Positions 46,722 to 55,279 of a DNA stretch of 64,000 nt are shown here, one piece after another. The notes beneath the pieces are model-generated. The model had not been told where the DNA came from. It made no database searches and worked only from the letters and a program-made list of their open reading frames with translations. Location: positions 39,656 to 103,655 of the forward strand of contig JAVBKV010000018.1 of NCBI GenBank assembly GCA_031553885.1, read 5' to 3'. Position numbers and translations under genes: made by a program. This stretch comes from JAVBKV01 sp031553885. GTDB lineage: Bacteria > Bacteroidota > Bacteroidia > Bacteroidales > Azobacteroidaceae. Position 1 is the stretch's first letter, and every line of letters starts with the position of its first letter.

Positions 46722-47825
46722 TTATTTTAACTTTCCTACAAATAACATATTATTGGCTTCCTCATTCAACGAGGAAAGTATTTTTTTCAATGCCTCTTTA
46801 TCCTTGGCCGTACAGTTACTCTCTTTCATCCGGGCTTCAATCTTATCTTTTAAAGATCCCGGTTCGATATTCAATACAAAATATCCGTTTCTGAAATTAA
46901 CAATACTAACAGGCATTTGCATGTTTCCATAATAATCGTTTACCACTTTGACAAATGACGACTCTTTCGTTTTCTTGTTAGTGGAAACCACTACATTCTT
47001 TCCGAAAACATTCGTCAGGTACCTGTCATTCAATTCAAAATACTGTCTGAACGGTTTTTCGGAGCCGCTCACCGCTATGGTATAAACAGGCTCTATTTTA
47101 TTTTCCTTTACATTATAATGATACAAGGTATCACTGCTGGTATGCAAAAAATCAAACGCTGAAGTATTCCGGGTATTGAATAGTTCTCCATCATAACTTC
47201 CTACCACTAAATTAGAAGGAGGGGCCAGGGTTTTTATTACTTTTCCATTGGAATCAAACTGAATAGCAATTGCTTTTTCACCGTCAAAAGCCATGTGGAG
47301 AACAGTCAACACTCCGTTATCAGATAAAAACAACTTGGGCTTATGCAATTTCTGGGGAGCTACAATGCTTTTTACAAATTTTCCCGAAGTATTAAAAACC
47401 ATTATCTTATCTCCGGAAAAAGGAGAAAAATAAATCAATCCGCTCTTGTCGTCAATCACATCATCGTACAATGTAAAAGAATATTCTCCGGGACCATTTC
47501 CTACCTTGCCCACATCGCACAGAAATTTTCCCGAACGGTCGAATAACTTGTAGGCGCCTTTCCCTTGTTGCCTGACTCCGATGTATTTATCCGTAACCGT
47601 TGTGAACCATTGCTTGAAAAGGGCCTCATCCACATCTTCCAACTGAACCAGCGTACAATTCTGAACCAAACTACTGAGAGAGATCGTTTCATTTTTACTT
47701 ACTTTACTGAAATCACAAACCGTTAATTTGGGGTTGTCTGCTTTTCCTTCAGGGACTGTCTTGTCACCTGCATACATACCGGAAACAGCAAAAATAAGTG
47801 CTGTTAAAAGAATTTGTTTCTTCAT
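46722..47825 (-). CDS. exported six-bladed beta-propeller protein, third in sigma operon
   Basis: 367 aa from the ATG at 47825; the frame extends to a GTG at 47864 but the signal peptide MKKQILLTALIFAVSGMYAG starts at the ATG. Blade-like repeats with DRSGKFLCDVGKVGNGPGEYSF and FNTSGKFVKSI motifs fit the '6-bladed beta-propeller' (NHL-like) group of Bacteroidota. Such proteins are predicted to bind peptides or sugars in the periplasm or at the surface; function unknown. Last gene of an operon with an ECF sigma factor and anti-sigma factor; it ends 19 bp before the composite palindrome. Confidence 0.75.
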   Translation of the reverse strand: MKKQILLTALIFAVSGMYAGDKTVPEGKADNPKLTVCDFSKVSKNETISLSSLVQNCTLVQLEDVDEALFKQWFTTVTDKYIGVRQQGKGAYKLFDRSGKFLCDVGKVGNGPGEYSFTLYDDVIDDKSGLIYFSPFSGDKIMVFNTSGKFVKSIVAPQKLHKPKLFLSDNGVLTVLHMAFDGEKAIAIQFDSNGKVIKTLAPPSNLVVGSYDGELFNTRNTSAFDFLHTSSDTLYHYNVKENKIEPVYTIAVSGSEKPFRQYFELNDRYLTNVFGKNVVVSTNKKTKESSFVKVVNDYYGNMQMPVSIVNFRNGYFVLNIEPGSLKDKIEARMKESNCTAKDKEALKKILSSLNEEANNMLFVGKLK

Positions 47826-47906
47826 ACTGAATTGTTTTAAGTTTATTAAGTTGTTGAACGTCACATCCTTAATTGGCAGATCCTGGTTGAATATTTTCTT
47901 TCATTA

Positions 47907-49061
47907 TTAGTTGAACTTTAGGATCATTACAACCGGATTATCATCTTCGTTAATTTTTGCAGCAATTTCTTTCAGTTTTCCTTGTAATTTTTTGTTTTTA
48001 TAATCTTCTTTCAATCTGAATGCTTTGATTGTTGTAAATATTTGTTCTGCATTGGTATACGACATGGTAATTTCCCTAACTTTGCCATCCGTGTAATCCG
48101 TATTATATATTTCCTGTTTGAAAGTCTTATTGTTGGATTTGTCCATAATCAAGTCTACACTTGGATATCCTTTATTTGTTTTAAGATCAAATTCTTTTTT
48201 TATGCTCGTAAGAAAAACGTATCGTTTTGTTTCTAAAGTTGTTTGTAAAAATACCGGAACATCCATCTTGTCAATAGATGGAGAACGTGTGATAACCGGT
48301 ATTTTTGAAAGGTCTTTCGATAATCGATAAATAGTATCTGAAGAAAGCGCATTCAACAGGAAACCATCTCCGGATTTAATTATTGGGGTTGAACCGGCTG
48401 TAATGTATTGATCGCCGATGTTAAAAGATAAACTCATCTTTTTTTTGAAAGGAATTATAATATCTTTAATAAAACTACCATCTTTTTTCGAGATCAAAAC
48501 AACCGGATTATTAGAATAATCGGAATAGTCGTCCATGTGACAGAGTAGATAGTCTTTACTAAAACATTCCACTTGTGTATAATAAGCGTTCTTTATGCAT
48601 CTGAAACTTCTTTTGAAGTTTCCGGATAAATCATATACCAATATTCTTCTAGCAAGAAAATTGTTGACATATAACTCTTTACCGGGTTTATCATATATTA
48701 ATTGATATATACTAGTATATTCTTCCGGACCCTGACCTTTATGGTTAATCCTTCTCAGGGCTTTCCCCTTTCTGTTAAAGATAAAAATATTTCCATCAGT
48801 AAAATTCTTGCATATTATGATTTCATCATCAATATAATCTACACTCCCATCAATGACGAATTCATCATTGGTTTCCAACGGGATGTATTCCACTTCAGCA
48901 ATATCCTGTAGGTTGATTGGTAGTTTCTCAAACTTACTAGTTACATCAATATTTACAGGATTGCTTCCCATCTCTCTATTTTCCTCAGATACCACTTTAT
49001 CACCGGCATACATACCGGAAACAGTAAAAATAAATACGACTAAAAGAATTTCTTTTCTCAT
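47907..49061 (-). CDS. exported six-bladed beta-propeller protein, second in sigma operon
   Basis: 384 aa. Signal peptide MRKEILLVVFIFTVSGMYAG is almost the same as that of the next gene. The mature part starts with a strand VEYIPLETNDEFVIDG and contains FIFNRKGKALRRINHKGQGPEEYTSI and VYDLSGNFKRSF, the typical blade motifs of the '6-bladed beta-propeller' family (earlier DUF4934-like). Relationship to the next gene outside the signal region is weak. It lies 22 bp after the first propeller gene and 81 bp before the third. Confidence 0.75.
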   Translation of the reverse strand: MRKEILLVVFIFTVSGMYAGDKVVSEENREMGSNPVNIDVTSKFEKLPINLQDIAEVEYIPLETNDEFVIDGSVDYIDDEIIICKNFTDGNIFIFNRKGKALRRINHKGQGPEEYTSIYQLIYDKPGKELYVNNFLARRILVYDLSGNFKRSFRCIKNAYYTQVECFSKDYLLCHMDDYSDYSNNPVVLISKKDGSFIKDIIIPFKKKMSLSFNIGDQYITAGSTPIIKSGDGFLLNALSSDTIYRLSKDLSKIPVITRSPSIDKMDVPVFLQTTLETKRYVFLTSIKKEFDLKTNKGYPSVDLIMDKSNNKTFKQEIYNTDYTDGKVREITMSYTNAEQIFTTIKAFRLKEDYKNKKLQGKLKEIAAKINEDDNPVVMILKFN

Positions 49062-49083
49062 ACTCTTAAGAACTAATCATTGT

Positions 49084-50328
49084 TCATAATAATTTGAATC
49101 TGACTATCCGCAAGGGGAGATCTCCTCCCCCTTCTTTCAGCATCCCGACGGCATAGACGGATCCGTTATGAAATGCAAACTTGGAAGGAAGAAAAGAAAG
49201 ATCGTAATCATCGCACTGAAAACTGGTCGTAGCAATGGATTTTCCTTCTTTATCAAGCGTATACACTTTCATCTGATTTGTTTCCTTGTCGGTATAGAGA
49301 AACAATAGCAGATGCCCCTCATTATCCACCATAAACGATGAAAAATAAGGAAAGCGGAGGGATTGGTTTTCCCTTTGTTTTTCCATTTCGGCCTCAACCT
49401 TCTTCATTGTTTTATTTTTTTCGTTTTCCCGTTCCGCCTCATTCAAACTTTTAAAAAATCCGTCCAGGCTCTTTTCCAGATTCTTCTTATAAATCTGTGC
49501 ATCCTCGTCAGTAAAAGGTAAAGGAGTTATATCGGCCTTAAAAGATTTTAGTTTTTTTCCATCAGCAGTATATTCCAATATTTCACCTGTTTGAGGAAAA
49601 GCAATCAATAAATGACCGGTTTTACCAGCCGCCAATTGGGGACGGCTGTAATAGGATCCTGAAAACGGCATCAAGGGCTTTACATACTGAGCTTTTGGGG
49701 TGTTAAGTTTGAACGCAAATTCATTTTCTCTGATGTCCTGCCAGATAATTTTCGCGCTCCCTGTTTCGACATTTTTTATCATTACCAATTGCTTTGCCTT
49801 ACCGCCCGACATCGGCACAAAACCACTAATAGCTATACATGAATTTTTCAATGGAACAACCGTAGAGGGAGAAAAATCCAACTGTACCAGCCGGTAAAAA
49901 TCGCCATCCAATGTAAACAATTGAACTCTTCCTTGGACATCCTGGGTAACGACATACCGATTATCCAGGATTCCTGAAATAGAAGGATCATACAAGAAAT
50001 TATGTTTTTTACCCCCTTTTTTTCCGAAGCGTTTCACAAAATTCCCATCTTTATCGAATTTTGCTATGCTGTAGGTCGTTTTATCGGACATAAATACCGA
50101 ACCGTCGGGAGCCACAATAATCTCTTTACTCTTGCCTATAGGACGGCCATTTGAAGTCGTCTTGTTATAATCATAAAAAATCTCCTCCCAGTTATTCTTA
50201 TTTCCGTAATTTTCATCCGCTTGCAAACGAATGACCGGTTTAGCATACAGATCGGTTAACTGCTGGGCCGGAGTAAATTCCGCCTTCAACAAAAAGAACA
50301 GAAAAATAAAGCAATTTATAACTTTCAT
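49084..50328 (-). CDS. exported beta-propeller protein, first in sigma operon
   Basis: 414 aa from the ATG at 50328; an upstream ATG at 50361 would put 11 extra residues before the signal peptide. The signal peptide ends near TPAQ. NHL-like blades are visible: IAKFDKDGNFVKRFGKKGGKKHNFLYDPSISG, VQLFTLDGDFYRLVQ, ILEYTADGKKLKSFKAD. A charged helical insert (about residues 275-320, EAERENEKNKTMKKVEAEMEKQRENQ) interrupts the propeller. It starts 29 bp after the anti-sigma gene ends and should be co-expressed with it. Function unknown. Confidence 0.72.
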   Translation of the reverse strand: MKVINCFIFLFFLLKAEFTPAQQLTDLYAKPVIRLQADENYGNKNNWEEIFYDYNKTTSNGRPIGKSKEIIVAPDGSVFMSDKTTYSIAKFDKDGNFVKRFGKKGGKKHNFLYDPSISGILDNRYVVTQDVQGRVQLFTLDGDFYRLVQLDFSPSTVVPLKNSCIAISGFVPMSGGKAKQLVMIKNVETGSAKIIWQDIRENEFAFKLNTPKAQYVKPLMPFSGSYYSRPQLAAGKTGHLLIAFPQTGEILEYTADGKKLKSFKADITPLPFTDEDAQIYKKNLEKSLDGFFKSLNEAERENEKNKTMKKVEAEMEKQRENQSLRFPYFSSFMVDNEGHLLLFLYTDKETNQMKVYTLDKEGKSIATTSFQCDDYDLSFLPSKFAFHNGSVYAVGMLKEGGGDLPLRIVRFKLL

Positions 50329-50357
50329 ATTCAATAACTTATTAACTTCAAAAGCAT

Positions 50358-50843
50358 TCAATGTTCCGATTCATATCGATGAATAATGGTTCCATTTGCA
50401 TCCAGCAGCATGACAGGCACATTCATCTGTTGCCGGTGCCATTGTTGATTGGGATCCAGGTCTTCCACAGGGAATCCTCTCTGTTCGGCCTGAGAACTCT
50501 TTCCGGAAGCAGATAAAGCATCGGATTGACCTTTTTGCCAGAAAAGTACAACGGAAGCAATACCCAGAATGGCGGTAACACAGGCAACCGCTCTCAGAAT
50601 AACCGGCATTTTCCTTCTTTTCATGCTAGTTGCGAAAGGAAATTCGGGGATCTCTTTGTTGAGGATTTCTTTATCGAAAGATTGGAAAAATGCACCCAAC
50701 AACGCTTTATCTTTCTGAGCCTGACGAAACAAATCACCACAACACTCACACTCTTCCGTATGCAGGAGCATCTGTTTTTCCAACTGCGTATCCAGTTCTT
50801 TGTCTACCAATAGTTGTACATCTTCCCTACTCAAACATTTCAT
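50358..50843 (-). CDS. anti-sigma factor with ZAS zinc finger
   Basis: 161 aa. Cytoplasmic zinc-binding anti-sigma domain with the H28-x3-C32-x2-C35 motif, a membrane helix at about 75-98, and a short periplasmic tail of about 60 residues. It should hold the sigma factor encoded immediately upstream, with which it overlaps by 17 bp. The periplasmic part is small, so the signal may be passed by another protein; the exported propellers downstream are candidates, by position only. Confidence 0.85.
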   Translation of the reverse strand: MKCLSREDVQLLVDKELDTQLEKQMLLHTEECECCGDLFRQAQKDKALLGAFFQSFDKEILNKEIPEFPFATSMKRRKMPVILRAVACVTAILGIASVVLFWQKGQSDALSASGKSSQAEQRGFPVEDLDPNQQWHRQQMNVPVMLLDANGTIIHRYESEH

Positions 50844-51324
50844 GATAATTCATTTTTAACAATTTCTTTAATTTTTCGATGGCCCGAACCAGTGTTTTTC
50901 CGACCGAAGCCGGATTCATTTTCAATACTTCGGCCATTTCCTGATAGGATAAACCATTGTGGTACAACATCAACAGTTGTTTATCCCTTTCTTCCATCCG
51001 TTCCAGTACCGAGAAAACGATTTGTTGCTTTTCCGATTGTAAAAAATCCGGCTCGTACGGAGCATCGGTTGCCTCGAACGACTTATTTTCCGTATACCTT
51101 TCATGCAATAATTTCAACCGGATTTGAGAGGAGGAGAGGTTAAGCAGAACCCGGTAAAGCCAGGCCCGCGGATTTTCAAAAACAGTCGCTTTCTGAAGTT
51201 CGACATAATACCGGGAAAATGCGTCCTGCACCAAATCCTCAGCCTCTGCCGGGCTTTTTTGCAACAGCAGGGCAAATCCATAGAGTTCGTGGTAGTATTG
51301 GGTATAGATCGCTTCGAACGACAC
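50827..51324 (-). CDS. ECF-type RNA polymerase sigma factor
   Basis: 165 aa. Region 2 (residues 3-65) has the YGFALLLQKSPAEAEDLVQDAF element, and region 4 (100-155) ends in LSYQEMAEVLKMNPASVGKTLVRAIEKLKK, a sigma-70 r4.2 HTH. The start codon is GTG at 51324: an in-frame stop lies 12 bp upstream and there is no ATG in between or soon after. First gene of an operon with the anti-sigma factor and three propellers; it probably activates its own promoter, but no target motif could be identified. Confidence 0.88.
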   Translation of the reverse strand: MSFEAIYTQYYHELYGFALLLQKSPAEAEDLVQDAFSRYYVELQKATVFENPRAWLYRVLLNLSSSQIRLKLLHERYTENKSFEATDAPYEPDFLQSEKQQIVFSVLERMEERDKQLLMLYHNGLSYQEMAEVLKMNPASVGKTLVRAIEKLKKLLKMNYHEMFE

Positions 51325-51632
51325 AACTAATTTTTAATTAATTAAAGCATTCCGAACATCAGCCTATTTCCTCCGTAAGTAGAAAAAGAATCCCAGCCTA
51401 TTGAAAACTCCAACTAGAACAAATTACCTGAACTAAATTTTTCATTCTCATTATTTTCACTCTTAATACTCAACTTCTAACTTTTTCAGGATTCTCCCAC
51501 TGCCGTTCCAGAGAGGAATAAGCTAACGCTCGAAATATGCTTAAAATCGCTATATACAAATAAGACTTTCTAATCGTATTTTTGTGACAATATCATTAAA
51601 AAAAATTCCGGCCGAAGCCGGAACTTTTTTAT
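51325..51632. other. 308-bp intergenic region before the sigma operon
   Basis: No gene is seen. It must carry the sigma operon promoter (minus strand), yet no TAnnTTTG box is found in the expected orientation, in keeping with recognition by the ECF sigma factor itself. A plus-strand TATTTTTG at 51577-51584 has no gene behind it. The dcp terminator lies at its right end. Confidence 0.45.
51597..51623 (-). terminator. intrinsic terminator of the M3 peptidase gene
   Basis: A 7-bp perfect stem TTCCGGC/GCCGGAA (51606-51612/51617-51623) with a 4-nt loop. On the minus strand it is followed by a run of nine T and lies 9 bp after the peptidase stop. Confidence 0.85.
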
Positions 51633-53753
51633 TTACTTGATAAATCCCCGGTTTTTTAACAGGTAAACCGGATCCGGATCTGCTCCCCGGAATTTCTTAT
51701 ACAACACCATCGGATCATCGCTGTCCCCTCTGGACAATATGTTTTCCCTGAAAGAAGTAGCTGTGGCCGGATCAAAGATTCCTTTTTCTTCAAACAGGTG
51801 GAACGCATCGGCATCCAACACTTCAGACCAAAGATAACTGTAATAACCTGCTGAATAGCCTCCGTCAAAGATATGAGCAAAATAAGGACTCCGGTAGCGA
51901 ACAATAATCTCAGGAATCAGTCCGATCTTATCCAGAGACTCTTTTTCAAAAGCACGTACATCCATTTCTTTCTTTTCTTTGATCGTGTGCCAGTTCATAT
52001 CCAGTAAGGCGGCAGCAACCAATTCCGTTGTGATGAATCCCTGGTTAAAGCGCGACGCATCCTGCATTTTTTTCACCAGATCGTCGGGAATAATCGCTCC
52101 GGTCTTGTAGTGTTTGGCATATATTTTCAACACTTCCGGCTCGAAGGCCCAGTGCTCCAGTATCTGGGAAGGAAGCTCCACAAAATCATTTGCCACACTG
52201 GTTCCTGAAACGCCTTCATAGTGGCACTTGGAAAGCAATCCGTGCAACGCATGACCGAACTCGTGAAACAAGGTTTCCACTTCATCCGGAGTCAGCAGAG
52301 AAGGCGTATTACCGGTCGGCTTGGTGAAATTACCCACATTATACACTACCGGCCGGATGTCCTTTCCGTTGTCTACCCGTTGTTTACTGAAATTATCCAT
52401 CCAGGCTCCTCCGCGTTTACCGCCACGGGGGAAATAATCCAGGTAAATGACTCCGATGAGCGATCCATCTGCATCGTTGACTTTATAAGCCGTTACATCC
52501 GGATGATAAACCGGAACCGAATTCAGGGGCTCGAATTGCAATCCGTACAGTTTTCCGGCTACGGCAAAAACACCGTCCCTTACATTTTCCAACTGGAAAT
52601 AAGGCCTCAATTGCTCTTCATCCAGGTCGTATTTCTGTTTACGGAGTTTTTCCGCGTAATACCACCAGTCCCACGATTGTAACTGGAAATTGCCTCCTTC
52701 TTTATCGATCAGTTGCTGCAATTCCTCTTTTTCCTTTTTCGCTTGCGGAAGAGCGTATTTCCAAATCTCATTCAATAAATCATAAGCGTTCTGAGGTGTT
52801 TTTGCCATGGTTTCGACCAACACAAAATCAGCATGAGTAGGATAACCCAATAAATTGGCTTTTTCCAACCGCAGGTTCACAATCTGTTGGATATTTTTTT
52901 TATTATCCTGTGCATTGTCATTGTCACCGCGCATGTACATCGCTTTGTACAATTGTTCCCTCAAGGCCCGGTTATCGGCATATTGCAGGAAAGGAATCCA
53001 ACTGGGTTTTTGCAGCGTAAACACCCATTTCCCCTGTAAACCACGGGAATCGGCTTCTTCCGCAACTGCGGCAATGATTCCTTCAGGGAGACCGGACAGG
53101 TCTTCTTTCTTTTCGATGATCAACTGATAACCGTTGGTTTCGGCCAACAGGTTCTGGCCAAACTGCAGGGCATACATGCTCAGGTTTTTATTGATCTGAC
53201 GAAGTTTTTCCTTATCGGTCTCAGACAGCAAAATTCCGGAACGAACAAATTTCCTGTAATATTTATCCAATAGCCTTTTTTGCTCCAACGTCAATGCTTC
53301 CGGATGTTCCTGATCCTGATCGTGAAGCGTTTTGATCCGTGCAAATAATTTTTCATTCAGGTAAATATTGTCATCGTGTTCCGAAAGCTTAGGAGTTATC
53401 TCCGTTGCAATCTGTTGCATCACACTGTCGGTATTGGCCTGGTCCAGGCTGAAAAATACGGTGGAAACCCGTTCCAATACTTTTCCGCTGTTATCCAACG
53501 CCACCAAGGTATTTTCAAACGTCGGGGCCTGATCGCTACGGGCAATTATCCCGATTTCAGCATTATGCTGTTTCATTCCTTCTTCAAAGGCGGGCATATA
53601 ATGCTCCGTTTGAATCCGGTCGAAGGGAGGAACTCCGTAGGGAGTCTGGAATTCAGAGAAAAAAGGATTATCCGTTTTTTCCTCTTTGACTTGTTTTTGA
53701 TTACATGCAATCATGACCATGGTTGTGCAGATAAGCAATAGAATTTTTTTCAT
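51633..53753 (-). CDS. dcp: M3-family metallopeptidase (Dcp/oligopeptidase A-like), lipoprotein
   Basis: 706 aa from the ATG at 53753. The frame runs open to 53864, but the lipoprotein signal MKKILLLICTTMVMIAC (Cys17) starts at 53753 and a TAACTTTG promoter box lies at 53783-53790, so the longer start is wrong. The zinc motif HEFGH is in LFHEFGHALHG, with the third ligand Glu in FVELPSQILEHW. The M3 peptidyl-dipeptidase layout is complete to the final PVYLLKNRGF. It releases dipeptides or short peptides in the periplasm. A strong terminator follows. Confidence 0.92.
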   Translation of the reverse strand: MKKILLLICTTMVMIACNQKQVKEEKTDNPFFSEFQTPYGVPPFDRIQTEHYMPAFEEGMKQHNAEIGIIARSDQAPTFENTLVALDNSGKVLERVSTVFFSLDQANTDSVMQQIATEITPKLSEHDDNIYLNEKLFARIKTLHDQDQEHPEALTLEQKRLLDKYYRKFVRSGILLSETDKEKLRQINKNLSMYALQFGQNLLAETNGYQLIIEKKEDLSGLPEGIIAAVAEEADSRGLQGKWVFTLQKPSWIPFLQYADNRALREQLYKAMYMRGDNDNAQDNKKNIQQIVNLRLEKANLLGYPTHADFVLVETMAKTPQNAYDLLNEIWKYALPQAKKEKEELQQLIDKEGGNFQLQSWDWWYYAEKLRKQKYDLDEEQLRPYFQLENVRDGVFAVAGKLYGLQFEPLNSVPVYHPDVTAYKVNDADGSLIGVIYLDYFPRGGKRGGAWMDNFSKQRVDNGKDIRPVVYNVGNFTKPTGNTPSLLTPDEVETLFHEFGHALHGLLSKCHYEGVSGTSVANDFVELPSQILEHWAFEPEVLKIYAKHYKTGAIIPDDLVKKMQDASRFNQGFITTELVAAALLDMNWHTIKEKKEMDVRAFEKESLDKIGLIPEIIVRYRSPYFAHIFDGGYSAGYYSYLWSEVLDADAFHLFEEKGIFDPATATSFRENILSRGDSDDPMVLYKKFRGADPDPVYLLKNRGFIK

Positions 53754-53800
53754 AAAATAATCCGTTACACATTTATTTTTTGCAAAGTTAGGGATTATTT

Positions 53801-55279
53801 TCAATTTCGGTATCCATCCCAGTTGATTACGAGAAAATAACCCGGTTGGGCAAAATACAGGCATCGATTACCGGATAAATCAGCAATATAGATTCCGGAA
53901 GGATATCCGTACAGGGGAATATGTTTTACTACCTCTCCGGAAGGAGAAAGAGTGCCCAGACCTGTTCCCCTGTCATCGACCGTTAATACCGAATAGGAAT
54001 TATCCGGGTTTACTTTCAGAGCCCTTATACCCGGAGACACTCCCCCTCCGTCCAACTCAAGGTGCATTTTGTCCCACACCACAGTACCGTCCCCTGCCAT
54101 TTTTATAAAACGAGGAGCAAAACCCGATCTTGAAAAATAATCAAGAACACTCTGGGTCATTGTCAGGATAAAATGCCCATCAGGAGTTTTTTGAATATTC
54201 TGAGGAATCGCCTCCCTGTCATTATTATCGTCCCATTTTTCCCAAATCACATTTCCGTCATCGTCTATTTCCAAAACAGAAAGGGAAAAAATTCTATAAT
54301 CCAACTTTTCAAAAGTAGCTCCTGTACTCTCTGCAGTTCCCATAACGAGGTAATTTCCATTTTCTTTATCAACAATTTTGTACATTCTGTTATCAAGGCT
54401 TTTTCCTGCAAATTTATTCCAGACAACCTGGCCATGGGAAGATAACTTTGTCATAAAATATTCAACGCTTTTCGTAAGATTTCCCCAATTCCGAAGAGAC
54501 ATCCCTACAAGAATAAACTCTCCACCGGCATTTTCTATAACTCCATGCCATGTGTTTTTTCTCAATTCGTCAGGGTATTCGGGTTTGAGTGTCCATAACC
54601 GTTGCCCCCTGTTACTTAATTTAAATATTTCATAATAAGAAACAATCAGGAATCCTCCGTCTTTGCATTCCAATAATTGCTCGCACTCCTTTCTGTCGGA
54701 ATGATTTACCCACTCTTTATTCCCGTTTTTATCCAGCTTCATAACCGCCTGGTAGTACCTGCCGTAAGAAAACACATCAGCGGACAGCAAAGCTCCTCCA
54801 TCAGAGGTTTCCAGATAATGAGAAAAGGCAGAATGATTATAATCTTCCAGAGGAAGCGGATAAATGCTACTCAAAAGATCTTTACTCGTCCTTGTAATGA
54901 TTGTCTGAGCATTTTTTTTACGCGTTTCGGTGAGAGCTTTAACGGTTACCTTATAATCCGTATCCGATTTCAAACCGGATAATAAATAATAAAAATCATC
55001 AAAATACTCAGGCTTTTGGACATCATACGCCACGATCGAGTCGTTTAATGCAATCTCATAACTAACGGCCTGGTTCGAAAACCCCCAATTCAAATATATA
55101 CTTGTTGGAGAAACAGATACAGCTTGTAAGGAAAAATCTCCGGGATAAATTGTATCTTCCGGGATAACGGGTTCTTTTTCTCCACTTCCCACCAAAACTT
55201 CTTCTTTATCACAAGAAGTAAAAAAGGTAAAGAAAGCAACTATAAACAACCCGAGTTGCAGAATAACTTTATTTTTCAT
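53801..55279 (-). CDS. lipoprotein with fibronectin type III domain and propeller-like repeats
   Basis: 492 aa. Lipobox FFTSC (Cys23). Residues 48-135 form a fibronectin type III domain (VSVSPTSIYLNWGFSNQAVSYEIAL, LKSDTDYKVTVKAL). The rest has repeated units of the type E-x-x-DGGF/GALL...KLDKNGNKEW and ITLMTQS, which suggest a beta-propeller related to lipoprotein 'bulb-type' or WD-like folds. Probably a surface or periplasmic sensor or adhesin. Its start overlaps the end of the preceding Kelch lipoprotein by 11 bp, so it is coupled to it. Function unknown. Confidence 0.7.
   Translation of the reverse strand: MKNKVILQLGLFIVAFFTFFTSCDKEEVLVGSGEKEPVIPEDTIYPGDFSLQAVSVSPTSIYLNWGFSNQAVSYEIALNDSIVAYDVQKPEYFDDFYYLLSGLKSDTDYKVTVKALTETRKKNAQTIITRTSKDLLSSIYPLPLEDYNHSAFSHYLETSDGGALLSADVFSYGRYYQAVMKLDKNGNKEWVNHSDRKECEQLLECKDGGFLIVSYYEIFKLSNRGQRLWTLKPEYPDELRKNTWHGVIENAGGEFILVGMSLRNWGNLTKSVEYFMTKLSSHGQVVWNKFAGKSLDNRMYKIVDKENGNYLVMGTAESTGATFEKLDYRIFSLSVLEIDDDGNVIWEKWDDNNDREAIPQNIQKTPDGHFILTMTQSVLDYFSRSGFAPRFIKMAGDGTVVWDKMHLELDGGGVSPGIRALKVNPDNSYSVLTVDDRGTGLGTLSPSGEVVKHIPLYGYPSGIYIADLSGNRCLYFAQPGYFLVINWDGYRN

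Noticed and set aside
51577..51584. Plus-strand TATTTTTG promoter-like box
   Set aside because: It faces the terminator and the antisense strand of the peptidase gene; no gene lies downstream on the plus strand for over 7 kb.
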